Shown here: positions 16,540 to 25,209 of the stretch, one piece after another
Layout of the letters: each line of letters opens with the position of its first letter
Numbering within the stretch: position 1 is the first letter of the stretch
Assembly (NCBI RefSeq): GCF_900129495.1
Contig: NZ_FQVX01000004.1
Coordinates: forward strand, 62,001-126,000
From: Geodermatophilus nigrescens
GTDB taxonomy: Bacteria; Actinomycetota; Actinomycetes; Mycobacteriales; Geodermatophilaceae
DNA: 64,000 nucleotides
Direction of reading: 5' to 3'
Notes under the pieces: generated by a model
The model's database searches: none
Told to the model about the DNA's origin: nothing
Seen by the model: the letters and a program-made list of their open reading frames with translations, nothing else
Position numbers and translations under genes: made by a program

Positions 16540-17948
16540 CGGGACACCACCTCGGTGGGCGCCTCGCCGATCGCCGTCTTCGGCGGGGCCGGCGGCGCGG
16601 CCGGCCGGCGGGCGGCGTCGCTGATGCGGACCAGGATCGCGACCAGGCCGAAGTTGGCCACCAGCGAGGAGCCGCCGTAGGCGACGAACGGCGTCGTGAG
16701 GCCGGTCAGCGGCAGCAGCCCGGTGACGCCGCCGAGGACGACGAACAGCTGCCAGGCGACGGCGAAGGCCAGGCCGCCGGCGAGCAGCTTGCCGAAGGCG
16801 TCGCGCACGACCAGCGAGGTGCGCAGGCCGCGCTCGACCAGCACCAGGTAGATGACGATGACGGCGACCAGGCCGAACAGGCCGAGCTCCTCGCCGAGCG
16901 CCGAGGCGATGAAGTCGCTCTTGGCCACCGGCACCTGGTCGGGGCGGCCGCCGCCGAGCCCGGCGCCGAACAGCCCGCCGGTGCCCAGGCCGAACAGCGA
17001 CTGCACGAGCTGGTAGCCGCCCTCGTCGCGGTAGGCGAACGGGTCCAGCCACGTGTCGACGCGGACCTGCACGTGCCCGAACACCTGGTAGGCGATGAAC
17101 GCACCGCCGGCGAACAGGCCCAGGCCGATGAGCAGCCAGCTCGCCCGCTCGGTGGCGACGTAGAGCATCACCACGAAGATGCCGAACAGCAGCAGCGAGC
17201 TGCCGAGGTCGCGCTCGAACACCAGCACGAGGATCGACACGACCCACACGGCGAGCACGGGGCCGAGGTCGCGGGCCCGCGGGATCTCCAGGCCGGCGAC
17301 CCGGCGGCTGGCCAGCGCCAGCACGTCGCGCTTGTCGACGAGGTAGGCGGCGAAGAAGACGATCAGGCAGATCTTGGCGAACTCGCCGGGCTGGATGCTG
17401 AAGCCCGCGACCCGGATCCAGATCTTGGCGCCGTACACCTCGGAGATCGACGCGGGCAGCACGGCGGGCAGCGCGAGCAGCACCAGCCCGACCAGGCCCA
17501 GGGTGTAGGCGAAGCGGGACAGCACCCGGTGGTCGCGCAGCACCACGACGACGGCCACGAACAGGACCACGCCGATCGTCGCCCACAGCAGCTGCACCGG
17601 GGCGTCCTCGCGGGTGGTCTCGCCGTCCTGCAGGCCGGCCAGGTCGAGCCGGTGGATCATCGTCAGGCCGAGGCCGGTGAGCACCGCGACGGCGGGCAGC
17701 AGCAGCGGGTCGGCGTAGGGCGCGAAGCGGCGCACGACCAGGTGCACCACGACCCACAGGGCGGCGAACCAGCCGCCGAAGGTCGCCAGCTCCGCGCGCA
17801 GCGAGCCGGTGATCGTGATGTCGACGATGCTCTGCGCGGCGAGCGTGATGAGGACGGCGAAGCCCAGCAGCGCCAGCTCGGTGTTGCGCCGCTTCGGGGG
17901 GACCGTGCCCGGGGCCGCGGCCCGGGGGTCGGTGGTGGGGCCGGCCAT
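16536..17948 (-). CDS. rodA: peptidoglycan glycosyltransferase RodA (FtsW/RodA/SpoVE)
   Basis: 470 residues from ATG 17948, whose first base is the last of the pstP stop. About ten to twelve membrane helices, with SEDS-family landmarks: SISEVYGAKIWIRVAGFSIQ, PGEFAKICLIVFFAAYL, FERDLGSSLLLFG, and GLTTPFVAYGGSSLVANF near the C-terminus. SEDS proteins polymerise lipid II. The operon places it with its class B PBP partner (pbpA) and the regulating kinases and phosphatase. Confidence 0.96.
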   Translation of the reverse strand: MAGPTTDPRAAAPGTVPPKRRNTELALLGFAVLITLAAQSIVDITITGSLRAELATFGGWFAALWVVVHLVVRRFAPYADPLLLPAVAVLTGLGLTMIHRLDLAGLQDGETTREDAPVQLLWATIGVVLFVAVVVVLRDHRVLSRFAYTLGLVGLVLLALPAVLPASISEVYGAKIWIRVAGFSIQPGEFAKICLIVFFAAYLVDKRDVLALASRRVAGLEIPRARDLGPVLAVWVVSILVLVFERDLGSSLLLFGIFVVMLYVATERASWLLIGLGLFAGGAFIAYQVFGHVQVRVDTWLDPFAYRDEGGYQLVQSLFGLGTGGLFGAGLGGGRPDQVPVAKSDFIASALGEELGLFGLVAVIVIYLVLVERGLRTSLVVRDAFGKLLAGGLAFAVAWQLFVVLGGVTGLLPLTGLTTPFVAYGGSSLVANFGLVAILVRISDAARRPAAPPAPPKTAIGEAPTEVVSR

Positions 17949-19387
17949 CACTCCGCCTCCCGGCAGTCCACCCCCGGCTCGGGCCCCGCCGTCGAGGAGC
18001 CGGCCGTCGAGGAGCTCGCCGAGGCGGAGCCCGTCGCCGACGGGGACGCCGACGAGGGGCTGCCGGGGGTGGGGGTGTCCGTCGCACCGCCGGGCTGCGC
18101 GGTGGGGACGACCTCGGACGGCGGGTCGGACGGCGAGGCGGACGCGCCGGCGGAGGGCCGGTCGTCGTCGGCCGGGCACTCGGGGAGCGACGCCTGCTGG
18201 AGGTCGTCGACGATCCGCCGGGCGTCGTCGGAGCCACTGGCCTCGATGCCCTGGCGGACGCTGTTCTGCTGGTAGGAGGAGAGGTCCTCGAGCGGGATGC
18301 CGGTGACGTCGTCGACGCGGAAGAGGTCCAGCCCGAGCAGCTCGGTGTTGAAGCCGCGGTAGACCGCGACGTGGTCGGTGCCGTCGGCGGCCGCGACCCC
18401 GACGAACCAGTGCGTGAGCACCCACAGCCAGGTGGCGATGCCCGCGCCGACGAGGAGCAGCACCGTGCCCCCAGCGACGAACAACCGCCGCCGGGAGCGG
18501 CGGCGGTCGGGTGGGGCGGAGGCTGAGGCGGACGTCGGTGCCGGTGGGGGCGCCGGTGGCGGGTCGGCGAGCGCGGCCCGCCCGGCCGCGGAGCGGGGGT
18601 CGACGGCGCGCTGGCCGCGGTTGTCGCCCGCGGCGCCGTCGACGACGGGCTCCATGGACGTGCCGGTGCCGGAGTCCTCGACGACGTCGGCGACGATCAC
18701 GGTGATGTTGTCCGGGCCGCCGCTGCGCAGCGCCAGCTCGACGAGCCGGTCGGCCGTGGACTGCGGGTCCGGGTCCTCCAGCGCGTGGGCGAGGGTCTCC
18801 TCGCTCACCACGCCGGACAGGCCGTCGGAGCACAGCAGGTAGCGGTCGCCGGCGCGCGCCTCGCGCATCGACAGGTCGGGGTCGACGTCCTGGCCGTTGA
18901 GGGCCCGCAGCAGCAGCGAGCGCTGCGGGTGGTGGTTGGCCTCCTCGGCCGTGATCCGGCCGTCGTCGATGAGGGTCTGCACGAAGGTGTCGTCGTGGGT
19001 GATCTGCGTGAAGACGCCGTCGCGCAGCAGGTAGGCGCGGGAGTCGCCCACGTGGCACAGGGCCAGCCGGCCGCCGGCGAACAGGACGGCGGTGAGCGTC
19101 GTGCCCATGCCCTCCAGCTGCGGCGACTCGCGGATGACCTCGCGCAGGTGCTCGCTGCCGTCGAAGACCGCCTCGCGCAGCGCCTGCAGCATGTCGCCGC
19201 TGGGCGCGTCCTCGTCGAGGTGCTCGAGCGCGGCGATCACGACCTTGCTGGCGACGTCGCCGGCCGCGTGACCGCCCATTCCGTCGGCGACGGCGAGCAA
19301 CCGGGGCCCGGCGTACACCGAGTCCTGGTTGTTGCCGCGGACGAGACCGCGGTCGGAGCGGGCGGCGTAGCGCAGCGCGAGACTCAT
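17948..19387 (-). CDS. pstP: PP2C Ser/Thr phosphatase PstP
   Basis: 479 residues from ATG 19387. PP2C domain about residues 1-240 with the metal-binding motifs RGNNQDSV, VADGMGGHAAG, GDSRAYLLRDG, CSDGLSGVV and SGGPDNITVIV. A Pro/Ala linker and one membrane helix (about 300-322) follow, then an extracellular domain of ~100 residues and a Ser/Pro/Ala-rich acidic tail. It reverses phosphorylation by PknA/PknB and is the sole cognate phosphatase in mycobacteria. Overlaps the rodA start by one base. Confidence 0.96.
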   Translation of the reverse strand: MSLALRYAARSDRGLVRGNNQDSVYAGPRLLAVADGMGGHAAGDVASKVVIAALEHLDEDAPSGDMLQALREAVFDGSEHLREVIRESPQLEGMGTTLTAVLFAGGRLALCHVGDSRAYLLRDGVFTQITHDDTFVQTLIDDGRITAEEANHHPQRSLLLRALNGQDVDPDLSMREARAGDRYLLCSDGLSGVVSEETLAHALEDPDPQSTADRLVELALRSGGPDNITVIVADVVEDSGTGTSMEPVVDGAAGDNRGQRAVDPRSAAGRAALADPPPAPPPAPTSASASAPPDRRRSRRRLFVAGGTVLLLVGAGIATWLWVLTHWFVGVAAADGTDHVAVYRGFNTELLGLDLFRVDDVTGIPLEDLSSYQQNSVRQGIEASGSDDARRIVDDLQQASLPECPADDDRPSAGASASPSDPPSEVVPTAQPGGATDTPTPGSPSSASPSATGSASASSSTAGSSTAGPEPGVDCREAE

Positions 19388-19460
19388 CGGACCCTGCTCA
19401 CGTCTGCTCTGTCGCTCCCCGTCGTCGTGGGCGTGCTGCTGCCCATCAGCGTGTTGCCCA

Positions 19461-19919
19461 TCAGCGCAGCTCCAGAGCGGTCTGGCCGATGCGGATCGGC
19501 TGGCCGGGAGCCACGAGCAGCGGGCCCTGGACCCGCTGCTGGTCGAGGTAGGTGCCGTTGGTCGACCCCAGGTCCTCGACGTACCACTGTCCACCACGGT
19601 TGGTCAGCCGCGCGTGCCGGCTGCTGGCGAAGTCGTCGGTGAGGACGAGCGTGGAGTCGTCGGCGCGGCCGATGAGGATCGGCTGCTCGCCGAGGGTGAT
19701 CTTGGTGCCGCTGAGCGGGCCGGCGGTGACCACCAGCGTGCGGGGCCCACGGCCGCGGCGGCGGCCGGCGGCCGCGGCGCGCGGCGGGACCGAGGCGACC
19801 CGGCCGGTGCGCCCGCCGAACAGGTCGGCCCGCACCACGCGGAACGCGGCGAAGATGAACAGCCAGAGCAGCAGCAGGAACCCGAAGCGGAAGACCTGCA
19901 GGACGATCTCGGCGGTCAC
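19461..19919 (-). CDS. fhaB: FHA domain membrane protein FhaB (FipA)
   Basis: 152 residues from GTG 19919. One N-terminal membrane helix (about residues 6-27, FRFGFLLLLWLFIFAAF) and a basic linker lead to a C-terminal FHA domain (about 65-150). The phosphothreonine-binding residues are visible: ILIGRADDSTLVLTD, SSRHARL, and DLGSTNGTYLD. FhaB/FipA binds phospho-FtsZ and division proteins in mycobacteria. It lies between fhaA and pstP as expected. Confidence 0.94.
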   Translation of the reverse strand: MTAEIVLQVFRFGFLLLLWLFIFAAFRVVRADLFGGRTGRVASVPPRAAAAGRRRGRGPRTLVVTAGPLSGTKITLGEQPILIGRADDSTLVLTDDFASSRHARLTNRGGQWYVEDLGSTNGTYLDQQRVQGPLLVAPGQPIRIGQTALELR

Positions 19920-19962
19920 GACCGGCCCCCGGTGCCCCGCCTCGTCGAGCGCACGACGTCGG

Positions 19963-20775
19963 TCACGCGCCGTCCTGCCGGTAGACCAGGACGGAGTGGC
20001 CGATGCGGATGACGTCGCCGTCGGCGAGCGCCTGCCGGCTGATCCGTCGGCCGTTGACCAGCGTGCCGTTCGTGGAGCCGAGGTCCTCGGCGAAGGCGGT
20101 GCCCTCGTCCAGGACGACGTCGACGTGCTTGCGGCTGACCCCGGTGTCCGGGAGCCGGATGTCGGCGTCGGTGCCACGGCCGATGACGTTGCGGCCGGTG
20201 GTCAGCTCGTGCCGGGTGCCGGGCCCGTCGACGACGAGCACGTGCGTGACGCCGGGTCGGGAGCCGGCGCGGCCGACGACGGAGGGGTGCTGGCGGCCGG
20301 TGTCGGTGGGCACCCGACCGCCCAGCGGCGGCAGCGGCGGGACCGCGCCGGAGCCCATCGGCGGGGCGGCCGGCACGGCGTCGGCCCGCGTGCCCGGCCG
20401 GGCCGGGTCGGCGACGTGCGAGCTCACCTCGAACACGCCGGTGGGCAGCTCGTCGTCGCGCTCGAGGCGGACCTGGACGGCGCCGAAGGTCTGCCAGCCC
20501 TCGTCGTCGATGTGCTCGGCCACCATGTCGGCGAGCTGCGCGGCCAGCTGGTCGGACCACTCGGCGAGGTTCTCGTAGTCGGTGGGGCCGAGCCGCACGT
20601 CGTAGACGTTGGGCGCCAGGACCCGGCCCTCGCCGAGCACCGAGCGCTGCTCGTCGGCCTCCCGCTGCAGCGCCTTGGCGATCTCGGCGGGGTGCACCTT
20701 GCCCTTGAACAGGCGGGCGAACGTGACGCCGACGATGCCCTCGAGTCGTCGCTCGAAGCGCTGCAGCACGCCCAC
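19963..20775 (-). CDS. fhaA: FHA domain protein FhaA (DUF3662-FHA)
   Basis: 270 residues from GTG 20775 with GGAGG eight to twelve bases upstream. The N-terminal DUF3662 domain (about residues 1-125) opens with GVLQRFERRLEGIVGVTFAR. A Pro-rich linker of only ~50 residues follows, far shorter than in M. tuberculosis FhaA (527 aa), then the C-terminal FHA domain (about 180-265) with GRGTDADIRLPD, SRKHVDV and DLGSTNGTLVNG. FhaA reads phosphothreonine on MviN/MurJ-like and PknB partners. First gene of the operon; a -10-like TACGAT lies near 20817-20822 on the minus strand. Confidence 0.95.
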   Translation of the reverse strand: MGVLQRFERRLEGIVGVTFARLFKGKVHPAEIAKALQREADEQRSVLGEGRVLAPNVYDVRLGPTDYENLAEWSDQLAAQLADMVAEHIDDEGWQTFGAVQVRLERDDELPTGVFEVSSHVADPARPGTRADAVPAAPPMGSGAVPPLPPLGGRVPTDTGRQHPSVVGRAGSRPGVTHVLVVDGPGTRHELTTGRNVIGRGTDADIRLPDTGVSRKHVDVVLDEGTAFAEDLGSTNGTLVNGRRISRQALADGDVIRIGHSVLVYRQDGA

Positions 20776-20985
20776 AGTCGCTCCTCCACGCTCGCTCGGA
20801 TGGGTGGTCCTCGGTTGATCGTAGCCGGGTGGTCGGCCGCCGACCGGCCAGGAACGCGCAGCGTCACAGCGCGCCGCGCACCCGGGTCACGGCACGCCGC
20901 GTGCCCGGCCCGTGGCGCGCCGTGCGGGCGGCCCCGACCCCTCCGCCGTCGGCCCGAGCGCGGCTGCTACTGTCCTTCCTCGCCA

Positions 20986-21068
20986 GGGCAAGTGGCGGAA
21001 TGGCAGACGCGCACGGTTCAGGTCCGTGTGTCCGAGAGGACGTGGGGGTTCAACTCCCCCCTTGCCCA
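20986..21068 (+). tRNA. tRNA-Leu (anticodon CAG)
   Basis: Acceptor GGGCAAG pairs with CTTGCCC (21061-21067), anticodon stem CACGG/CCGTG around TTCAGGT (anticodon CAG), a long variable arm (TGTCCGAGAGGACG), T stem GGGGG/CCCCC with TTCAACT. 83 nt, class II. A possible -10 TACTGT lies at 20968-20973. Its place after fhaA matches leuT in mycobacteria. Confidence 0.97.
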
Positions 21069-21075
21069 CCCAGAC

Positions 21076-21110
21076 GAGAAGGCCCCCGGGACTCCCCGGG
21101 GGCCTTTCTC
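21076..21110 (+). terminator. tRNA-Leu terminator
   Basis: Hairpin arms GAGAAGGCCCCCGGG (21076-21090) and CCCGGGGGCCTTTCTC (to 21110) with one bulged T, eight bases after the tRNA. The 3' arm ends CTTTCTC. Confidence 0.8.
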
Positions 21111-21258
21111 GCGTCCCGGGCCCGCCCCGCGCCCGGAGGACCGCCCGGCCCGTGGCCCGATCGTGACCGGCGGCTGTCGCGGATCCGGGGTCCCCGCCGG
21201 GTCACCTGGTCAGACGCCCGGCCACGACCACGGCCGGGCACACGGCGGACGGGGGAGC

Positions 21259-21789
21259 ATGGGCGCGGACCGGGACGACTTCACGGCGTTCGTCGTCGCC
21301 CACGAGGCGGCGCTGCTGCGCACCGCCTACCTGCTCACCGGCGACCGCGGCCACGCCGAGGACCTCGTGCAGACGGCGCTGGCCCGCGCGCACCGGCACT
21401 GGCGGAGGGTGCAGCGGGCCGACGTCCCGATCGCCTACGTGCGCCGGCTCCTGCTCAACTGCCACCTGAGCTGGCGGCGGCGCCTGATGCACGGCGAGCA
21501 GGTGCTCGAGACGCTGCCCGAGCGCGCCGTCGGCGACTGGCAGGACGCGCACGCGCTCGGTGACGAGCTGCGCCGGGCGCTGGACACCCTGTCGCCGCGG
21601 GCGCGGGCGGTGCTCGTCCTGCGCTTCTACGAGGACCTCGGCGAGACCGAGACCGCGCGCGTCCTCGGCTGCTCGGCCAGCACCGTCCGCACCCACACCG
21701 CGCGGGGCCTGGCCGCCGTCCGCCGGGCGCTCGACCCCCCGCCGGCCCGGCCCGAGCCCGCCCCCCTGACCGACGGGAGCCCGTCGTGA
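21259..21789 (+). CDS. ECF RNA polymerase sigma factor, SigE-type subfamily
   Basis: 176 residues from ATG 21259, with GGGGGAG just upstream. Region 2 is about residues 8-75 (FVVAHEAALLRTAYLLTGDRGHAEDLVQTAL, given here as its landmarks FVVAHEAALL and DLVQTAL), with region 4 at about 105-160 (LSPRARAVLVLRFYEDL, ETARVLGCSASTVRTHTARG). This matches the actinobacterial SigE-like (TIGR02983-type) group. The stop shares GTGA with the next gene, whose membrane topology suggests an anti-sigma or partner role, although no zinc-binding HxxxCxxC motif is visible there. Confidence 0.92.
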   Translation: MGADRDDFTAFVVAHEAALLRTAYLLTGDRGHAEDLVQTALARAHRHWRRVQRADVPIAYVRRLLLNCHLSWRRRLMHGEQVLETLPERAVGDWQDAHALGDELRRALDTLSPRARAVLVLRFYEDLGETETARVLGCSASTVRTHTARGLAAVRRALDPPPARPEPAPLTDGSPS

Positions 21790-22604
21790 CCGACCTCGAC
21801 GTCCGGAACGCCCTGCACCGGCTGGCCACCGAGGCCGGACCGCCGCGGGGACACGACACCGCCGACGCCGCCATCGGCGTGGCGCGCCGCCAGCGCCGGG
21901 TGCGGGCGGCGTGGGCCGGCGGCGCCATCGCCGTCGCCCTGCTGGCCGGCGCCGTCCCCGCCGTGCTGCCCGACGCCGGCCCCGCGGCCGGTCAGGCCGC
22001 CACGGACCGGACGGCGCAGGCCGCGCCCGGGCTGTTCGACGTGCCGACGCGCGGCTCCCTCGCGGGCGACGAGGCGTTCGTCGCCGGGGTGGCCGCCCTC
22101 GAGTGGTCGGCGCCGGTGGGTCTGAACGGCGCCGAGCTGCGCCCGCCGGCGGACTCCCGGCACGTGCTCTTCGCCGGCGACCTGCCCGGCGGCCGCCGCT
22201 GGGCGCTGGTCATGGGTGCCGACGGCGGCCAGCGGGTGGTCGCCTGGTTCGGCGGCCCGGCCGGCGCGGCGCCCGGCGAGCTGACGCTCCTGGCGCAGCC
22301 GCAGCGGGGGAGCCTCGCGCAGCCCGTGGTCCTCCTCGACGCATCGGGAGCGGGCACGCTGCTCGTCGTCGTCGGCCTGCCCGGGGACACCGCCCGGTAC
22401 TCCCCGGGCACCGTGCGGTTCGACGACGTCACCGTCGGCCGGGTGTGGACCGACCTGCCCGGCACCGACGGCGTGCTGGTGGCCGAGGTCGACCGGCCCG
22501 TCTACGTCGGCGCGGAGATGGTCGAGGTGGTCCGGGACGGGGACGTCGTGACCACGGCTCGCGGCGTCCCCCGGACCGAGACGTCGGACGAGGCCGAGCA
22601 GTAG
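21786..22604 (+). CDS. membrane-anchored sigma-factor partner, probably truncated by an amber codon
   Basis: 272 residues from GTG 21786, translationally coupled to the sigma gene. A short cytoplasmic N-terminus (about 1-38, Arg-rich end RRQRRVRAAW) is followed by one membrane helix (about 42-62) and an extracytoplasmic beta-rich domain. The reading frame ends at TAG 22602-22604, but the same frame stays open for 77 more codons to 22838 with protein-like composition. A change of CAG to TAG would explain this. I cannot rule out a sequencing error. It may act as an anti-sigma factor (inference from position and topology only). Confidence 0.7.
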   Translation: MTDLDVRNALHRLATEAGPPRGHDTADAAIGVARRQRRVRAAWAGGAIAVALLAGAVPAVLPDAGPAAGQAATDRTAQAAPGLFDVPTRGSLAGDEAFVAGVAALEWSAPVGLNGAELRPPADSRHVLFAGDLPGGRRWALVMGADGGQRVVAWFGGPAGAAPGELTLLAQPQRGSLAQPVVLLDASGAGTLLVVVGLPGDTARYSPGTVRFDDVTVGRVWTDLPGTDGVLVAEVDRPVYVGAEMVEVVRDGDVVTTARGVPRTETSDEAEQ

Positions 22605-22838
22605 GCCTTCGCCCAGCCGGTGGACGAGCGCCTGTACGGCGACCCGGCCGCCCAGGAGCGGTTCGTCGCCTGCCTGCCCGAGGGCTTCGCCGTCTCGTTC
22701 GGCGCCGCGGACGGCTCGATGACCTTCACCTACCCCCCGATCGAGGGCGAGCGCAGCGACGTCGAGCTCATGCAGGTGTACGCCGGCTGGGACGCCACCC
22801 TCGCCGACTGCGCGGCGCGCGCGGTCGGCGAGGGCTGA
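22605..22838 (+). pseudogene. 3' remainder of the preceding gene beyond an in-frame amber stop
   Basis: Same frame as 21786-22604, 77 codons with two cysteines (FVACLPEG, LADCAARAVGEG) and no signal peptide or membrane segment of its own. It could be translated separately from GTG 22620, but no ribosome binding site is visible and the sequence reads as the end of a longer exported domain. Confidence 0.55.
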
Positions 22839-22845
22839 GGTCCGC

Positions 22846-23241
22846 TCAGGCGGTGCCGGCGGTCTCCTGCAGGAAGGCGGCCGAGTCGTAGTAGGTGCGC
22901 ACGCCGGTGAGCAGGCCGTCGTCGGAGCCGTCGCCCTCGATCACGGTGACGCCGCGGTAGGTGAAGGGCCGGCCGCTGCGCAGGGTGCCGCGCGACTCCC
23001 ACTCCAGCGCCGCCGTCTTCTCGCCGACGGTGCTCGAGGTGAACGTCGTCTCCAGCTCGCCGAAGACGTTGCGGTAGTCCTCCCAGAAGCGGCGGGCGCC
23101 GTCGGGGCCCTGCGCCTCGTGGTCGGAGTTCAGCTTGATCAGCGTGGCGTCCTCGCCGGTGAGGTCGACCATCCGCTGCGGGTCGGACTCGGCGTCGAGG
23201 TGGTGCAGGGCTGCGGTGAAGCGCTCGGTGAGCGTGTGCAC
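22846..23241 (-). CDS. SnoaL-like / NTF2-like domain protein
   Basis: 131 residues from GTG 23241. The fold pattern is the NTF2-like alpha+beta cone: N-terminal helix (LTERFTAALHHLDAES), DLTGEDATLIKLN, GPDGARRFWEDYRNVFGELET, then beta strands with ALEWESRGTLRSGRPFTYRG and a C-terminal YYDSAAFL. Members include ketosteroid isomerase-like enzymes and stress-related proteins of unknown substrate. Convergent with the sigma partner gene; a stand-alone gene by spacing. Confidence 0.82.
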   Translation of the reverse strand: MHTLTERFTAALHHLDAESDPQRMVDLTGEDATLIKLNSDHEAQGPDGARRFWEDYRNVFGELETTFTSSTVGEKTAALEWESRGTLRSGRPFTYRGVTVIEGDGSDDGLLTGVRTYYDSAAFLQETAGTA

Positions 23242-23314
23242 GGGGTCCTCCCGGTACGGCGACTGCGGTCGCGGGAGGGCCTACCCGGGCGGTCGCGGGC
23301 GCACCCGCGCCGGT

Positions 23315-23776
23315 TCAGGCCGGCAGCTGCCGGTCGCCGCGCGAGCGGCGCTCGCCGAGCGTGCGGGCCAGCAGGACGACGCCCCACGGGCCGACGACCC
23401 ACACCGGCCACGGGTAGACCAGGTCACCGCTGCCGAGCATCGAGACCAGCCAGATGCCGGTGACGATGACGCCCGTGACCAGCCAGCTGGTCCAGGCGGC
23501 GCGCAGGTCGTTGCCCCAGGCGCCGTGCCAGGCGCCGCCGTACACGGCCCGGGCCACCGGTGACGGGCCGGGCGCGGCCGGCGTGGCCGGGGCCGCCGGC
23601 CGGGGGAGGTCGGTGGTCAGCTCGGCGAGCTCGCCGTAGGTGCGGGCGCCGTGCGCCCGGGTGCTGCGGTCCTCGTACTCGGCGAGGGTGAGCCGGCCGT
23701 CGGCCAGGGACTCGTCGAGGCGGGTGACGACGGCGGCGCGGTCGGCGTCGGCGGCGAGCTGGTGCGGCTCGGGCAT
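23315..23776 (-). CDS. DUF1707 domain protein with two membrane helices
   Basis: 153 residues from ATG 23776, preceded by GAGGAG. The N-terminal ~50 residues match DUF1707 (DADRAAVVTRLDESLADGRLTLAEYEDRSTRAHGA, landmarks DADRAAVV and GRLTLAEYEDR). A Pro/Ala linker follows, then two hydrophobic helices (about residues 95-115 and 118-138) of the 2TM type and a basic tail. DUF1707 proteins are common in actinobacteria as membrane proteins of unknown function. Confidence 0.88.
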   Translation of the reverse strand: MPEPHQLAADADRAAVVTRLDESLADGRLTLAEYEDRSTRAHGARTYGELAELTTDLPRPAAPATPAAPGPSPVARAVYGGAWHGAWGNDLRAAWTSWLVTGVIVTGIWLVSMLGSGDLVYPWPVWVVGPWGVVLLARTLGERRSRGDRQLPA

Positions 23777-23905
23777 CTCGGGCTCCTCATCGGCGGGGTG
23801 GTCCGAGTCTTTCCCGCCCCCGCGCCCGCCACCATTGACAGACGTCACCCATCGCCGGTGCGTCCTGCACGGTCGGGTGCCGGTCCGCCCGGCCAGGATG
23901 GCGGG

Positions 23906-24391
23906 GTGACGACCACCGACGCCGGGGCGACGCTGTCGCCCGCCGCCTGGGACGACGACGAGGTACAGCGGCTGACGGCCGCCCAGCAGGCCGAGCTGCG
24001 GGAGCGCTACGACGGCGACCTGGAGCCCGGCGCGAAGCCGTCGGCGGCCGACGTCGCCGTCGTGCTGCTGGCGCGGGACGCCGCCGGGTCGGCCGTCGGC
24101 TGCGGCGCGCTGCGGCCCCTGGGCGAGGGTGCCGCGGAGGTCAAGCGGATGTACGTGGTCCCGGAGGCCCGCGGGCGGGGCGTCTCCAAGGTGCTGCTCG
24201 CCGGGCTGGAGGCGGCGGCCGCCGAGCGCGGGTGGACGACGCTGCGGCTGGAGACCGGCCCGCGCCAGCCGGAGGCGATCCGGCTGTACGAGGGCGCGGG
24301 CTACCGGCCGATCCCCGCGTTCGGCGCCTACGTGGACGACCCGGACGCCGGCTGCTCGCTGTACTACGAGCGGGTGCTGGGCGGGGCCTGA
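23906..24391 (+). CDS. GNAT family N-acetyltransferase
   Basis: 161 residues from GTG 23906. The GNAT core is clear: VGCGALRPLGEGAAEVKRM, the acetyl-CoA loop VVPEARGRGVSKVLL (about residue 90), a helix EAAAAERGWTTLRLET, and the C-terminal AIRLYEGAGYRPI. The acyl acceptor is unknown. There is no Shine-Dalgarno sequence; a CAGGAT hexamer (23894-23899) six bases before the GTG suggests a leaderless transcript. Convergent with the two-gene XRE/2TM unit. Confidence 0.9.
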   Translation: MTTTDAGATLSPAAWDDDEVQRLTAAQQAELRERYDGDLEPGAKPSAADVAVVLLARDAAGSAVGCGALRPLGEGAAEVKRMYVVPEARGRGVSKVLLAGLEAAAAERGWTTLRLETGPRQPEAIRLYEGAGYRPIPAFGAYVDDPDAGCSLYYERVLGGA

Positions 24392-24404
24392 GCCGCGCCG
24401 CCGG

Positions 24405-24920
24405 TCAGGCGGGGAGCGCCTCGTCCGCCTCGGCGTCCTCCTCGTCGGGCAGCGTCCAGGCGAGGTGCCAGTACGGGAGCAGGCCGGCGACGAACCACAG
24501 CAGGGCGCCCAGGCACAGGGCGAGGGCGGTGTGCCCGGTGCCTGCGGCGAGCAGGACGCCACCCGACCAGGCCAGCAGCGTGAGCGCGGACGCCGGCCAA
24601 CCCACACGGGCGTGCGAGTGCTCCCGCATCCGCTGCTGGTGCTCGTCGAGGGAGGGCCGCGCGCGGTCGAAGACCCCGCGGATGCCCAGGTTGAGCAGCG
24701 AGTGCAGCGGGATGAACAGCAGCATCCCGGCCGTCCACAGGACGAAGTAGGGAGTGGTCCAGCCCTCCTCGGTGGAGGCGGCCACGAGCGTGCCCGCGAC
24801 GAGGACGGTGAAGAGGGCCGCCTGGGCCAGGACCGCGCGGTGGCGGGTGGTGCGGGTGCGGGTCCAGGCGTAGCGCTCGTCCTCGAACGTGCGGACCAGG
24901 GAGCTCTGGGTGGTGGTCAC
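24405..24920 (-). CDS. membrane protein coupled to an XRE regulator
   Basis: 171 residues from GTG 24920, which shares GTGA with the XRE gene stop. A charged N-terminus (about 35 residues) is followed by two membrane helices (about 37-55 and 62-80), an amphipathic 2TM-domain-like loop (SLLNLGIRGVFDRARP), then two more helices (about 112-130 and 133-155) and an acidic tail. The XRE/membrane pairing resembles many small actinobacterial units in which the regulator controls the membrane partner; the function is unknown. Confidence 0.8.
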   Translation of the reverse strand: MTTTQSSLVRTFEDERYAWTRTRTTRHRAVLAQAALFTVLVAGTLVAASTEEGWTTPYFVLWTAGMLLFIPLHSLLNLGIRGVFDRARPSLDEHQQRMREHSHARVGWPASALTLLAWSGGVLLAAGTGHTALALCLGALLWFVAGLLPYWHLAWTLPDEEDAEADEALPA

Positions 24921-25183
24921 GGGTTCCTCCTGAGCAGCTCGGAGCCGATCGCGGGCAGGGGGTCGAGGGAGAAGACGGCCTCGACGGGGAGGTCGAAGAA
25001 GCGGGCGATCCGCAGGGCCAGCGCCAGCGACGGGCTGTACTCGCCGCGCTCGAGGTAGCCGATGGTCTGTGGGTGGACGCCCACTCCGTCGGCCAGTTCC
25101 CTCCGGCTGACGCGGCGCTCCGCCCGGAGCACCGCGATGCGGTCGTGGACGCGGTCGGCGTCCGTCCGTGGCTGACGACCCAT
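24917..25183 (-). CDS. XRE family helix-turn-helix regulator
   Basis: 88 residues from ATG 25183. The HTH is about residues 10-65: IAVLRAERRVSRRELADGVG, HPQTIGYLERGEYSPSLA, LRIARFFDLPVEAVF, typical of short stand-alone Cro/C1-type repressors (YozG-like). A GTAGCA/TGCTAC dyad lies 11 bases upstream of the start, between this gene and a divergent sigma factor, and is the likely operator. Translationally coupled to the membrane gene that follows. Confidence 0.92.
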   Translation of the reverse strand: MGRQPRTDADRVHDRIAVLRAERRVSRRELADGVGVHPQTIGYLERGEYSPSLALALRIARFFDLPVEAVFSLDPLPAIGSELLRRNP

Positions 25184-25193
25184 GCCCCCATTC

Positions 25194-25209
25194 GTAGCAT
25201 TACTGCTAC
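25194..25209. promoter_or_regulatory. candidate XRE operator dyad
   Basis: GTAGCA (25194-25199), spacer TTAC, TGCTAC (25204-25209): a perfect 6-bp inverted repeat in an AT-richer patch between divergent genes. It overlaps a -10-like TAATGC on the minus strand. Autoregulation is inferred. Confidence 0.6.
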
